The notes: generated by a model from the sequence alone, not told the origin. DNA of 64,000 nt from Thelephora terrestris (GCA_015956445.1 WIUZ02000001.1:3906001-3970000), one strand, 5' to 3'; counted from the stretch's first letter, positions 1 through 12,367 are shown. Translations and numbers: made by a program.

Positions 1-1550
1 CCCCCCACTCCCCCGAACACAATGCTGCCGCCACCAACCCCTTCCGCGGACAGCTAAAGGCGACCTCGCCTTCAGCCAACGCCCCTCGAGCAATCTAACC
101 CAGCTGCTCCCAGCGGATCACGAAAGAAGCAGCCCAGCATCTCAGACGACCATTTCTGGAACGCCGTCCCGCAGTACATGGACTACCCTATCACAGGGGG
201 AAGTAATATACGCAGCCCATGGATCATCCGGCGGCGGTTGACGAGCTATAGTTCAGTAGGGAGCACCTCGAAAATCACCCAAAGCGACCGCCGTGAAGAA
301 GCCCGCATCTTTGCCGTCGATTCAGCGGACCCCACTGTTCCAGACTGTTCCTCACTGGTAGGAGCTTATACCCAATTCCCTCGTCGGACTAGCCCGATGT
401 CGGGTAATTTTCAGAAGAGTTGGAAAGATGAAGAAGAGGAATAGAAGCTATCCGTTCCGTCGTCGCAAAGGGTACTTCGTTCGAATGCCACTAAGAATAA
501 GGCGACGACGCCCTACCGATGTCTATCCATCCTCACAAGTCAAAGGACCATCTTTCCAATGCTAGTATAACTGATCGGTTTGACCCACCCCGGCTGCCAA
601 TAGGCCACAAACTAAACCCGGATCTGATGACGACGAAGACGACGAAGACGACGAAGAGGAAGACGGTGGGGTATCAGACTCAGACTTAAATTCTCCCCCA
701 CCTTCACACATTCTCAAGGGCCGCCGTGCTGCAGCAGAGAATTTGAATCGTGGAAATGGAAGAGGAGCCGACTGGTGATGTTATCGAGTGAGTACCCGTA
801 AGACACTAAAAGTCTCTCTCTGTCGTCAGCCGGATTGTATTGGGCAATAAATCGAGGGTGACCGTCGGGCGGTGACCCCCGCCTCTCCAGCGGCTTCCTG
901 GCATTCCAGCAATTGGCAATGCTTGACGAGGAGATCCAGAGTAGGATCGAGACCACCTCCTGCCACCTTTATCGATGTCGTCAGATCAAAGTAATGCAAC
1001 GCGTGGGCGGTAGAGAGCCGTCGCCGCCACGCCGGAAGTTCTCTCTGAGGGTATTGGAGAGGGGTTCAGCGACAGCATTCCCGACCTGCGGAGTGGTCGG
1101 GCGCTTGAAAGCTCCTTGATAAGGGTATGTATGGTCGTGTGTGCACCTTAGTGTTTAGTGCCTTACGGATGCTGTCGATCACCCTGATATGGTGCACGAA
1201 GAGAGATGGTGCACCCCCCAATATATCGGGCAGCACTTGTTTTCCCTCGTTATAAATATTCATCAGTATACTAGCCTATGTACGCACAGGATATATCGGA
1301 TCATTTTACCCTTTTCTCGTATATTTGGGGCTCCAGGAGTGAAAAGCATCACGAAATCCGCCCCATGATTCAACGTAGAATTTAACCTGATGGATTTTGT
1401 GAATTTCTATCCTTGTCCAAAGCCCCCGGCTCTCTGATAATGTATGCATTCTGTTGGGCTTTTGCAGTTAGAGAGAAACAAGACAAAGATCAAACAAGTG
1501 GATGGTTTGAGCGTGGTGACAGTGGGCGATGAGAGCACCCTTTTCGGGAA
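1..1550 (+). CDS. 3' part of an unidentified gene (5' end outside window)
   Basis: I do not recognise this gene. Several short open stretches on the + strand look like exons of a low-complexity, partly acidic protein. They include a Ser/Pro-rich stretch at about 2-230, a Lys/Pro-rich stretch at about 275-357, an Asp/Glu-rich stretch at about 615-770 encoded by GAC/GAA repeats, a stretch with LAMLDEEIQSRIE at about 895-960, one with GEGFSDSIPDLRSGRALE at about 1045-1120, and a probable last exon with KIKQVDGLSVVTVGDES ending in TGA near 1550. Plausible introns separate some of them, for example 357-411 and one ending at the CAG near 1468. I could not join all exons in one consistent frame. The gene may be real but badly resolved here, or it may be decayed. 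The exact end is an estimate. Confidence 0.3.
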
Positions 1551-2203
1551 GGATTGTTGAAACTCCGCTGGCAAACATCGAGTTGATTCGCTTGACCGGC
1601 AGCAAATCGGCATGTCTGAGTTTGAACGCGGCATTGATCCGGCCAAAATTCATCACGCTGATGCCACCATCTCCAGTTTCGACTTTGGAAGTAAGTAACT
1701 ACACCTCTCTTACTCCAGGTTCTGGGTTCTACTGTAGTCAGCCTTGGGTACACCCTTTCGACTCCTCAATTCCTCTACGTGATCGATAGCACCTTTTTCA
1801 CCCGATGCTCGCCGATCTCGATCATATCCATGTCCAGGAATGGAGGAATGGAACAAGCGGCCCCGATCTGACCGAGTGACCGGAAAGCAATAACGACCCG
1901 GACAGAAAACATGAGATTTATTGGAGCATGACTATTGTGATATATAGGTTGTAAAGCTACAGTGTTTGAGGTGATCTAACGGAGACGGTATTTCTAAGCT
2001 ACAGTGGCATAGACGGTTCAACGAACAACGGAGAGCATTAAAGAATAGCGAAGAGATACAAGTATGGGTTGCGAATGTGCGTTCGGGTAGCAATGGTTTT
2101 GTTCATAGGGACAGAAACAGATTCAAAGCAGAAAGAAAAAAATGCGAAAGACGAAAATCCATGAAATGGAGTGCAGAAATGCGAGTGTACCAAAGCGCGA
2201 GGT
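1551..2203. other. intergenic, no convincing gene
   Basis: There is one stretch at about 1560-1690 that is open on the + strand and followed by a good donor (GTAAGT), but it has no partner exon that I can defend. The rest shows no coding signal. Confidence 0.35.
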
Positions 2204-3003
2204 TCAATCTTCGAGGAGGAAGTCCCAATTGAGGTGATTCGTTGGCTTCTTTTTGGTCAAGCCGAAGAACTTCACGAGCGTCTCCTTCGATTTGACTTCG
2301 GGAGCGGAGGTCCGCACATCCCACATTTTGAGGTGGACGTTTCCGGATGTCGTTATGTCAACGAGATCAAGGCCTCCGGTAAACCCGTCCCCGCTCTCAT
2401 TTCTGGACTCTTGACCGTCCAAGTAGAGGTTTGTGTTTTTGAGGATGTGGTTTGAGAAGCCAGGGGAGATACAGAGTCTCGGTCGACTTCCCGAACCATG
2501 CTTCGACTGGAGGTGGATGGTGCCGTCGAAGTCGCTAGGCAGCCAGACGGTCACATCGGAAGAAGACGCTGAGGTCACTTGGAGGTAGAACGCGCATCGA
2601 TGGGAGGTCATGGGGCGGCACTTTTCGGGAAGCAGTTAGATGAGGCGCCGGGAGCGTTCAACCACGAATGAGGGCACTTACCACCTTGACTTTCATGTCA
2701 CCCTCGCTGGAAACGTGCATATTCATCCGGTAGTCAAGAGGCTGAGTGCGAGCGCGGTGTTGAGGCAACACGAGAGATACATCGACGCCCTTCTCGTTCT
2801 CGATAGCCATGTCCCAGTCCTCTCCCGTGCCATGATATTTGACCTTGTGCGGACCGGTGGATGCGTTGGACTGCATGTGGGTTAGCAGCTGTTCGACGAC
2901 CTTTTTATGTCCGGGAAAAACTCACCAATGAAGAATTTGTCGACGATGTTTCTGATAGAGCGGAGTATGAGGGGGCACTCAAGCGAGAAGCGGACCGGGG
3001 CAT
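2204..3003 (-). CDS. DUF7330-like protein
   Basis: Three exons join cleanly. Exon 1 starts at the ATG at 3003 (MPRSASRLSAPSYSAL) and ends before a GTGAGT donor near 2925. Exon 2 runs from about 2870 to 2682. Exon 3 runs from about 2620 to the stop at 2204. The second half (YLQVTSASSSDVTVWLPSDF, then GTIHLQSKHGSG) has the alternating beta-strand pattern and 'V-LP-F-G-I' signature that I associate with DUF7330, a basidiomycete domain of unknown function. There is no signal peptide or membrane segment. A TATA box at 3075-3082 lies 72 nt upstream of the chosen ATG and argues against the longer open frame extending to 3267. The family assignment is from memory; the exon structure is seen directly. 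Confidence 0.55.
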
Positions 3004-3074
3004 AACGGTACAGGGCTTGGAGAGGGTGGAAAGGATGGTGCAAAGCGGAAGTTCGCTGTCCCCATGACTTGGGT

Positions 3075-3082
3075 ATTTTATA
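3075..3082 (-). promoter_or_regulatory. TATA box of the DUF7330-like gene
   Basis: TATAAAAT on the minus strand, about 72 nt before the ATG at 3003. This spacing is usual for a fungal TATA promoter with a short leader. Confidence 0.55.
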
Positions 3083-3628
3083 CGAGGGCAAGAATTCGCC
3101 TTTGTGCCCAAACGTGTTGAAACTACCAGTCGGTTATGCCATTGAGCCTTTTCAGGATTTGCCATCGTTTTAGCCGCGCCGGCCCGATCACCTCCATTCA
3201 TTCTCGAGCACGTGCCCGCCTTAGACTCAGCCTCCGTGGGAGCGGTCGCCGTGCCGTTGTGTGCCACAAGTGCATCGAGCGTCCAGTGTCAAGCGTATCG
3301 CATGCAAGCCGGAGTCTATGCGCTCGGAGACTCACGCTTCGACTCGATGGCCCTGTTCGAGTTCAGCGACCTATCGTGTCGATAATCAATGAGATCCGGT
3401 CCTGGTTCTTCAAAACAGAAACTTCCACAATGGCGGGCGTCCGGCGCCTGATCAAACAATTGTCCAGGGGAAAAGAGCCGAACTCGCGTAGTTGGCTGCC
3501 CGTTGTCTCGCGGCTCACATATGAAGCACGGAAAAAGGATGGCTGACACGATGCACCATCACAATAGCACCTCCCCGAACCCGGTTACGAAGTAAAACCT
3601 GTATCTCAAACACCACGCCTTCTCGGAA
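3083..3628. other. intergenic
   Basis: Upstream region of the DUF7330-like gene and downstream region of Not4. Open frames here have no recognisable protein features. Confidence 0.4.
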
Positions 3629-6600
3629 CTAATAGTACTCGTCATGACTTGGAGGTCGCACCTCCTGCAGCCTTGTCATCATCTCTCTCGCTTCTGTCTC
3701 CGCGAACACGGCCGCCTCTCTAGCGACCACCAACTTCTTCCCCAATTCTTCCACCGTCATCGATCTAATCCCATCCCCGTCGCGCACTATCCCCAGATTA
3801 CTGAACTTCTCCAGAGTGTTTCCAGTCCTCGGCATGAACCCGTTAACATCCCACCCATTGTCGTTGAAAGAGAGAACCGCCCGCACTGCGGCCATGTTGA
3901 TGTCTCGATGCAGCTCTTCCAATTTGGATAACTGTACTTCCATCCATCGCGCCCTTCGCTCCAGTGCCATTGTCAACGCGGCAACTTCGTCCTCCTTGTT
4001 AGCACCTTCCTCGTTCCCATCATCTAGGAAATCGTCTCCCTTGAGCATATCGCGGAGGACGCCATCGAAAGAGGAGCTATCGTCCCAAGTGGTGCGAGGA
4101 AGAAGGCGCAAGAGGTCCGATATGGTCTGTGTCAGAGTTTCCAACAGTTGTTGGAACGATGAGACCGCGTTGTCGATCGATCCCGAAGGCATAGCATTGG
4201 CGAACGATCCTCCGCCAACGGAGAGAGCCGAGAGGGCATGAACGAGCGGTCCGTACTCCAGAGGCATCTTGGCTGCAGGATTTATTTTCGACATGTCGAA
4301 AATCGGGTGACGAGAAACGTTCATGTGTGGCGCCTGCATATCGATTTGAATCAGCAGTTCCTCGATCGGCGTAACTTCCGCAGAAGACGCTCGGTCTGGG
4401 GAAATCGAGCGCGAAGGGGTAGAGTTTGTTTCAACGCCTGTGTACAAGCGCGCTTCCGGGAGGTCGGGGGCTTCAGTGGCGACAGCGGAAGGTTGAGCAG
4501 AGCTACCATCTTGATTGTGCTCATACTTGGGGATCTTTATGGGCTTCGTCACGGGCTTATACTTTTTCGGCATCTTCGAGAGCATGGGAATAGCTTCGGC
4601 GGCATTCGTGCTGCCTAGAACGGGTGGCCGATCGGTATCGGTGGCCTTTGCAGGGGTAGAGACTTGTTGTTTAGCTAGCTTCGCTGCCTTTTTGGCCTGT
4701 TGTTGTTTCTGTTTCTCGGCCACGGCCAGGGCAGCCTGCTCCTTGGCAACTTTATCCCTCTTTGCCCTTTCCCTCTCGTGGTCCGCCTTCTCTTCGGCGA
4801 GGCGGATTGCCCTCTCTTTCTCCTCCTTCTCCCGATCTTCCTTCTCCTTCTTCAACCTCTCCTTGTTCGCGACAGATTTTTGTTTCTCTGCCGCTCGTAA
4901 AGCGGCCTTCTCCTGTAGGATCCGTTGCCTCTCTGCTGCCCGTTCCGCCGCCGCCGCCTTCTGTGCGGCCTTCTTCAACTCCTTAGAGTCGGTTTTCGGC
5001 TCCGATGACGGGTCGCCAGGAATTTCCTGGCCGTCAGACGAATCCAAACGACTGGGTGGGTTGGCCTCCGCAGAAGATGACTGAAGCGCGGGGAAGTCCG
5101 ATAACGAGAATACGACCGAAGATGCTGCAGACGGCGACACTGGAGTGCATAGCCGGGACCGCAAAAAAAATATGTGGAGAGAAGCAGAAAAAAGTGGATA
5201 TTAGTGATATGATTGGTAACTGGGCCAAGGGAACAGGGGGAGGGAGTACAGGAAGTTTGTGCGGCGGGAAAACAGTTATGGTTATGGTGGATTGAATGCG
5301 GTGAAAATGCAATGGTCGTCATGAGAAAATGAGTTCCTTTCCCTCTCCAGGTGTGCAGTGGACGAGATCGAGTTGGATAAGTGGCGTTCGTAGGCAGTGA
5401 TTTATGGCATAGAATCAGGTGGGCATGAGCATCAAAACGCCTTTGCGCGGTAGTACGGTCCACGATCATTGATAGAATCTCCGCGCTGGGGAAGGTACGG
5501 CGCTCGGTACGGTGTCCTTGGGGCTCCCTCCCCTTGTAAAGCAAAAAGATACTCACCATGCGCTGACCCGCTTGTCTGAACAACCTCCTTTTGGAACATC
5601 GAGACATCGGAATGGGAGTGCGAGGGATTGAGATCTGTACGGTGTTGCGTGGGTGGTGTCAAACCAGGAGGGGGACCAAAGCCGGTGTTGGGAGGGTAGG
5701 AACCCATTCGTTGCATGCTGATCTGAACGGATGGATCCATATGATTGTGGGGCATACTCGCAGACATGATCGCAGGATCGGTAAAAGGACTGTTGGGAAA
5801 ACTAGGGTCCCACTGGGATCCCGGGCCTGAATTCCGGGAATCATGAGTTATGTACTCTGCTTAGGAGCAAGGATTTCTCACCGTTGTGTATTTGAGAGGT
5901 ATTAGCGCGGTCACGGCTGGAGTTGATGAAATCACGGAGTTGCGCCTCACTGATATCGCTGTCGAAGGGTTGGAATTGGTTCAATTGCTGCTGGGAGAAA
6001 AGAGGGGCCGCTTGTGCCTGACGAATGGCAGGGGAATTCGATACAGAACGGGACTGAGAAGAGAGATAATCCACAGTTTGACGCCTTGATATGTTCCATT
6101 GGCTCGAGACTGAATTTGCGGTAGACAGATCAGGAGAGTCGAAGTACGAAGGGTGTGTGATCATATCGCTATGCAACGATGCCGCGGGGGGTAAAGGGGA
6201 GGTGGCAGCAGAACTCTGTTTCCCGCGTGCAAAGCCAAACCGAGAGACTTGTCGAGTAGAGTCGCCGTCAAATGGGGAATGCTGTTGTTGCAGTTGTTCC
6301 TCTTTGCTGTCAAAGGGGTTGAATGACCCCATGTACCCCGAGGAAACATTTGATTGCGAAGGGGGTCGAGTGGAGGCGGGGTCGTATATCGAGCGGGAAG
6401 GATTGTGGGCATAGTCTAAACCGGGAGGTGGAACAAAGCCGACAGTCGGAGACGCGGGATTTCCAAGCCCAGGAAAAGCCTCCAAGAAACTTCCCTGAAA
6501 GGGCATGCTGGCTTCCGCATCCAAATCAGGGAACTCCATCTGAGTGTTGGCACCATCCTCTGCTAGCTTTGGGTCCAAGTTGAAACTGAACCCTCCAAAT

Positions 6601-8492
6601 TCGTCATCTCCACCCGTCAGTACCTGTAAGGTGCGGTCGATATCTGGGAAAGGGCTGATCCCAGAGGCAGATGGCGGTGCCTCCCTCCTTGCACGTAAGT
6701 CGTCGATAAGAGCTTGTGCTTGTGATGACATCTGGTAAGAAGCCTGCGGGAGCGCAGGGTCGGAACCTTGTGCCCATGTTGGGGGAGGAAGACCGGGAGG
6801 AGCCAATAAGCCAGGGGGAGGAGGTATACCAGGAGGCGCCGGGGTCAATCTTGGTTGTTCTGATTGAGCAGATTGGGGCCGCAGGGCCGGAGACTCGCCG
6901 GGGGATTCATGGGGAATTGAGTCAACGTCAGAACCGACAGCCGGGGACGAGAGTGCAGGTGACCCGGCGGGCTGAAGAGTAGAAGGGAGTGAAAGAGCGA
7001 CATCTTTCGGCTTCGACTTGATTGAGGGGGTCGTGGATCTGGCAGTGATCGTGGGTATGTTGGGCGTTTGAGGTCGTGAAGGGGGTTGCGAAGTGGATTT
7101 GGCGGTGGCAGTTTTGCGCTCGGCGCGGCCTGTAGTACGAGCATCGGCGGGAGTACTTGTTCGGAGAAGTCTAGTTGTAACGTTTCTCTTCGCTGGACCC
7201 AGCCGGCTAGACGTTGAGGTTGCGCTCTTGGCCCAGCCAGCAGAGCGAGGAAGACCTTGGTAGAGAAGATGAGTGAAGAGCATAGAGGTGTAATATGGAA
7301 CTCTCACCTTCTGCCTCGTCAGTCTTCTTGACCGTAACCACCCTTGGTCTATCTTCGGTATCTTTGAGGGTATGCTTTCTGCAGAGTGATTGAGTGGTAG
7401 AAAAGGAAATACCCACTGCAAAACGTACAACGTGGTGAGGTCTTCCTTCGTGAAGCAATCTTTCTCGTCCCCCCACTCGTGAAGGTTCATACAACCGTGG
7501 TCTGAGCACGTCTGTGCGCGAAGGAATGTCATACAGTATTTCGTCGTTCCGTAACTTGCTCGCATGACTTCACCCCCTCCTCCAGGTGGATGGGCACCAT
7601 CGACAGCGCCGATACACCGCGCGGCGTCCTCCTTCCTGTGGTAGGTGACGTAGAGTCCAATGACCGGGTTCTTACGATTTGCGGATGTACGTTTGACGAT
7701 CACAATCTTTGATATCTTCCCGTATTGTCCAAAGTAGTCATTAGAACGCAACGTCGGAATCAGCTAGGCAGACTGCGTCAGCGACAAACAAGATCGTAGA
7801 GCGACAACCAACGCGGCCAACCTCTTCCTTCGCGAATCGAGGGTTCATGTTGACGATATACACGACGTTCCGTTGCACAACACGAACGTTGGCAAGGTGC
7901 CGTCTACCCAAAGTCTCAAGATCCTTGCGCTCTCGGTCCCTCTGTTTCTTCAGCTGCGTCAGGCGCTTGTGACTACCAGATCCGTGAGTGACTCCGGTTG
8001 ATGATAGGTGAATGGCACGCACTCTTCCTTATTGATCGCTTTAAACTGTACAGCTTCGTCCGTGTATTCTCTCCTGCATGCAGGGCACCGACCGTTGAGG
8101 TTTTCTTTGATGTGATGCCAACAGAAACGACAGATCTAAGCAGGGAACCCTGCGTCAGCCATCTCATAGGGTACGGTAGCAGCGGGGACTGAACTTGATA
8201 ACCACAGGGACAAGGTCGGAAGTTCACGTCAGAGATATCCATCTCCTCGAGACACAGCGGGCATTCTTGGTCTTCCTAATATCGATCGGGCGGGAAAAAT
8301 CAGCGGAGTTACGTGGACGGTGGGCCATCAACAAAAGCCTCGACGAGGGGGCAAAACACGTACCGCTTCGTCGTCACTCCAGTACGCGTCTTGTACCCCC
8401 GCGAGGACGCGAGATTTGGATTGTATCGATGTGGCGCCAGATTGGAGTACGGGGGCGGGCAGGGATGGATGAGCATTGGATCTGGTAGACAT
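3629..8492 (-). CDS. NOT4: CCR4-NOT subunit 4, RING-type E3 ubiquitin ligase
   Basis: Not4 adds ubiquitin to proteins linked to stalled translation as part of the CCR4-NOT complex. The start is the ATG at 8492 (MSTRSNAHPSLPAPV). Exons 2-4 encode a C4C4 RING: ECPLCLEEMDISDVNF, then PCPCGYQICRFCWHHI, then NGRCPACRREY. An RRM follows (VVYIVNMNPRF; NDYFGQYGKISKIVIVKR; later GLYVTYHRKEDAARCIGAVD), then a C3H zinc finger (YCMTFLRAQTCSDHGCMNLH). This RING-RRM-C3H order is diagnostic. The rest is a very long disordered Pro/Ser-rich part (about 7200-5440) and a last exon of about 500 residues (5160-3629). The last exon has a DFPAL motif and a strongly charged Lys/Glu/Ala coiled coil of about 120 residues. 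A 396-nt intron, unusually long for this window, precedes that exon; the phase closes exactly (SAH|VSPSAASS). The protein is longer than yeast Not4. Confidence 0.93.
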
Positions 8493-8765
8493 TGCTTATC
8501 TATTGGTTCGATAGAACGAATGGCGCGCTCTCGAAATGAAAAAAAAATACTGTTCAACACGCTGACGGCGAGCGATTGGAGAAGGGGATGCGGGAAACGC
8601 GACAGACAAACTCAGAAGAGGTCCCTGGCCAGGAGACTTGGCGTGGACCAGTGGCAGACAAAAAAAGTTCCCACGGCCGTCTCGTGGACGGTGGACCTCC
8701 CCTTGGCTCTCTATGACGACATATCACACGATTGTACACAGGTTTCTACAGCTCGTTTTACAGAG

Positions 8766-9336
8766 TTAGAGATCGAAGTCAAAGTCATCGTCCAGATCTT
8801 TTCTTCGCTGGAACTGTAGGACAATCGTCAGCGACGAAGAATGGGGGATGATCCGAGAGGGCACGGACCACAATAGATCCTTTGGCCTTCTTATTGTGGG
8901 CCTCTTCGGCCTGAGCAAGAGTAAGGACGTGCGCAGCAGGAAACGAGGAGGCAGCGGAACCAACACACCTGTTCTAAGAGGTCAATGAGCTGGCTCTCAG
9001 TGACCTTGCCCCTGAGTTGCCCTGTTTGGGCCATCCTGAAGAGTATTGCTTCGATCTGCTTGGACCGTTCAGGACTGACAAGAGAGATACGGGCAACTGA
9101 CGTGGACGACTCAGCAAGCGGTCAGCTAGTCACCTATAGCTTCGTTGCGGCTCACGTCGTTCTCGGGCACCAGCATCCAGCACGGTAGCCAATAGATCTC
9201 GCCTCATCTGCTCCTCATTAGCTGCACGTTGTTTTAGCTCCTCATCATCCGGCCCGCTCGTGCGACTACCAGCATTCTGCTGTAGTTGGTTTATTCTGGC
9301 AGCACGGATGGCCGCAAGCTCAGGGTCATCGGCCAT
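8766..9336 (-). CDS. PDCD5: PDCD5-family DNA-binding protein
   Basis: Short basic helical protein of the PDCD5/TFAR19 family (archaeal relatives bind double-stranded DNA; animal PDCD5 takes part in apoptosis and in chaperonin and acetyltransferase regulation). It starts at 9336 with MADDPELAAIRAARINQLQQ, the typical opening. Exon 2 gives ARISLVSPERSKQIEAILLR and MAQTGQLRGKVTESQLIDLL, the conserved core bundle. A short exon gives AEEAHNKKAKGSIV, and the last exon ends FQRRKDLDDDFDFDL, matching the family's acidic tail. All four exons join in frame with introns of about 50-60 nt. The length of about 130 residues fits the family. Confidence 0.92.
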
Positions 9337-9427
9337 GTCGAATCAACGAGGGAAGGAGAAAGTGATTGTGTTCGGAAAATGCCGGCCTATTGAGTGGGTA
9401 TATGCAAACAAGTACGAACATGATATA

Positions 9428-10950
9428 TCAGAAAGTAACGACGCCTGTGTAGTTCTCGATCCCTCGATTATCGCCTAGATTGATGTAAATGCCTTGCTTG
9501 TTGAACGCTCCCGGCCCAGGAGAAGATGTCGGAGACGGGAAGGAGTTTGCCTGCACGTTCCATGATGTACCAGAACCAAGCCCCGCTCGCCGCTTGACCG
9601 TTCCTTGTACACATACAGCCGCGTGATCCAACAGCCCGCGATACAGGCCTTCGTTGAATCCCACACACTGCAGCCCGACACATGCCACCTTCAGCGCACC
9701 TACAGCGTACAGTTGGTTGGTTTCATAGTTGTTCTGGGCAGAGATATTCTTGCGCCCGGCGAGGGTCTCCTTAAGGATCACTTGCATAGCCTGGAAGGGA
9801 CATCAGTTACAGAAATCTGGGTTAGAAATCGACACATTACTTCATTGGAAAGATTGTTCCACTCCTCCGGGATCAGGTCTTGCAACCTGACCGCCCGATA
9901 TGTCCCAGCGTAGTACCACTTGCCATCCTTGCTGTAAAAACACTCCGTCGGGTCCCCAAGAGATCCAATGACGTCTACAATGTTCCAGTTGTGGGCGGTT
10001 ATCGTACGCGGGTTCGTTGAGCACTTGAAGATTGGTGCCAACATAAAGCCGTGTTCTTCGCGATCGGGACACCAGGAGGTCGTAAGTTCTTGGAGTATGC
10101 GGTGATTCGACAGCCTGCAAGTTCAAGGTTAGGTCCGTCAATGAAATCATAGCACAAAACAATACCCGTTCCGGAGGAACTGGAGCTGGATATTGTATAT
10201 TAGTTTCGATATCACGGACAGATGTGAAGGACGAACATTGGATGCACTCAAGATGAACTCCTTGATGGTCATGCTCCCAGGGAAGACAAGCGGCTTCAGT
10301 TCATAATCAGGGACACCTTCAGGCAAGGGCAAAGAAGCAAGCAGTTCGTATCGAGCCTTCAAACGTTCCTCTGGGTCATTAGCTGTCTTGAAGACCGAGT
10401 GGGATTCCGAAGTCGGCAGCATCGGTCCAGGAGAATCAAGTATCATCTGAGGCGTCGAAGGTCCAGTACTAGTCCCCGCTCTGCCAGTAGCCTTATCACC
10501 TAGATCAGAATCCAATTCCCAGAAAGTAACGATGCGACGGACGTCATCATAGCCAGGGGGTTGTTCGAAGGCTTCTCGAGCAGGGATTCTGATTGTCAGA
10601 GCCTTAGTAGCCCTCTGCAAGTCCGCAGCTAGTTTCTCCTCAAGTTCTTCTTTCTTTGCAGTAAGGGCAGCAACAGTTTGTCGTAGTGTAGTCTTCTCGG
10701 TTTCTAGTTGTTCGATAACCTGGGACTTCTGCTGAATCGAGGCACAGGCTGTACTGAGCCGACTCGCAAGAAGATCCCGAACACAGAGAGCATCCGTAAG
10801 ACGGTTATCGAGTCGAGAAACAGAGTCATAGTCATGGGGGTACAAGGGAGTGGGGGAAGCCAAAGAGAATTTGTCCAAGGAGTGTGTCGACTGAGATTGA
10901 GATTGAGAGCTGGCGATAGTCTTAGCCGGAGAGCCTGAAGATCCGAACAT
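9428..10950 (-). CDS. DUF6697 domain protein with N-terminal coiled coil
   Basis: Function unknown. The chosen start is the ATG at 10950 (MFGSSGSPAKTIASSQ), which opens a Ser-rich segment. A coiled coil follows at about residues 60-120 (IQQKSQVIEQLETEKTTLRQ and on). The C-terminal half, spread over several exons, has the pattern I associate with DUF6697 in Agaricomycetes: VSRSRRTRLYVGTNLQVLNE, CFYSKDGKWYYAGTYRAVRL, IPEEWNNLSNE, then QLYAVGALKVACVGLQCVGF. The domain may bind a small ligand or protein, but nothing in the sequence says which. The protein has no signal peptide. It ends at 9428. Confidence 0.65.
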
Positions 10951-11203
10951 TGTGGTGAGTAAAGACAGTGGGTGTGGTCCGAGTGGTTCAGCCTCGAGAC
11001 GATCCAGGGTGGAATGGTTGGAATTAAGAGCCGTAAGTAAGCCCACGTGATGAATTAGTACAGAACATATCCGTATCCAATACAACAACCCTATCGGTAA
11101 GACACTCCCCAGGAGTGGACGTCGCGCGAGTAAACGAATGAAACTATGAAAGAGGGAAAACTAAGCGGTACAACTAAGCCCGTCTACGGACGCAAGGGAA
11201 GTG

Positions 11204-12367
11204 TTAAAGAAGGAAAAAGAGAGAAGTGAGGAGGACCGCCATCAAACCAGCGGTTAACTGGACGTGATTCCTTCCGGCAGCACCAGTAGTGCCTGTCGAC
11301 GTTGGTGCTGGGTTGCTGGCGGAAGACGACCCAGTGGAACCCATGGCCTTGGCACGATAAGCGTCGAAGGTGTTGCCGGTGGCTGGGGCATTGATCGCGA
11401 ACACCATTCCACTAGAACAATGGCCACTTTGAGCACAGTAAACCCACACCGGTGTGGTGTTGTTCACGCCAACGGTGAAAGTGGGGAATGTGGCAGCATC
11501 AGTCCCAACGGGTTGGCTGTGAGAAGGCAAAGTCAGACGGAAGCAATGCAATATCTAGACGAGCGCTACTTACAAACCCGAATTGAAGCCGTTCATCATT
11601 GGACTGCAAGGGCTGGCAAAGGTGGACTGAGTGGCCGTATGATTCTTCTGGTGGAACTCGAAAGTGACAGTGTCTCCTGGCTGGGCAGTAATGTTGCTGG
11701 GCGTGAACGCGAGAATACCAGTACCACCCACGATGATACGGTGGTCCGTACCAGTGGAGGTGGGTGAAGGATTCGCAGCGACAGTGGAGGTGGAGGTGGG
11801 AGGAGTCGATGTGCCCGCTGGGGGTGAGACTGAGGAACTGCCAGTGCCCATCGCAGTTCCTTGGAAGGTGGCAAAATTGCTGCCTGGGTTTATGGCGAAG
11901 ACCATTCCTTGTTGGCAATGACCCGACTGGCGACAGTATGCCCACACTGGCGAAGTATCACGGACGGTAAACTGAGCAGCGGGGAATGGCCCGTTTGTGT
12001 TAGTAGCGGCGACTGGCATGCTATAAAAATGGTCAGAAAAGGGTTTATTCACGTCTCAAAGAGGACTGACAATCCAGAGTCAAAACCTCCTGCAGCTGGC
12101 TGGCAAGGGTTAGCCAGAGTCGACTGGGTGACTGTATGATTCTTTTGCATGAATGTGAAGAATATAGTGTCCCCCGGTTGCGCATTCTGCGAATATGATC
12201 TCAGACGCAGCGCGTGGGAAAAGGTGCTCATTAACACTGACCACTTGATTTGGCGTGAAAACAAGGCCAGCGGGGCCTCCGACGGTTACATTGAACTGGG
12301 CGGCAGTCACCTGGACCGCGGCAGTGGCAAGGAAAGCAGAAAGCTTTAAAATAGTGGAAAACTGCAT
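11204..12367 (-). CDS. secreted tandem cupredoxin, probably GPI-anchored
   Basis: Extracellular serine-rich cupredoxin-like protein. The start at 12367 opens a signal peptide (MQFSTILKLSAFLATAAVQV). Two cupredoxin domains follow. The first has KNHTVTQSTLANPC and later WAYCRQSGHCQQGMVFAINP. The second has KNHTATQSTFASPC and WVYCAQSGHCSSGMVFAINA. In each, the NHT histidine, the Cys, the His and the Met supply a type-1 copper ligand set. A Ser/Thr/Pro linker rich in GTSTPPTSTST separates the domains. The protein ends in a Ser/Thr linker and a hydrophobic tail (LTAGLMAVLLTSLFFLL), as in a GPI signal. At least three introns join in phase. Such proteins are common in fungal cell walls; the substrate is unknown. 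Confidence 0.88.

Noticed and set aside
628-665. GAC/GAA repeat as a microsatellite
   Set aside because: It fits an acidic Asp/Glu tract in a coding exon, so it is reported with that partial gene instead.
3136-3546. + strand open frame of 136 residues upstream of the DUF7330-like gene
   Set aside because: Arg/Ser-rich with no domain, no conserved splice sites and no promoter signal; judged random.
4515-5084. Long + strand open frame of 189 residues rich in Phe, Ser and Ala
   Set aside because: It is the antisense shadow of the Lys/Glu/Ala coiled coil of Not4; the composition is what the complement of AAG/GAG/GCC codons gives.
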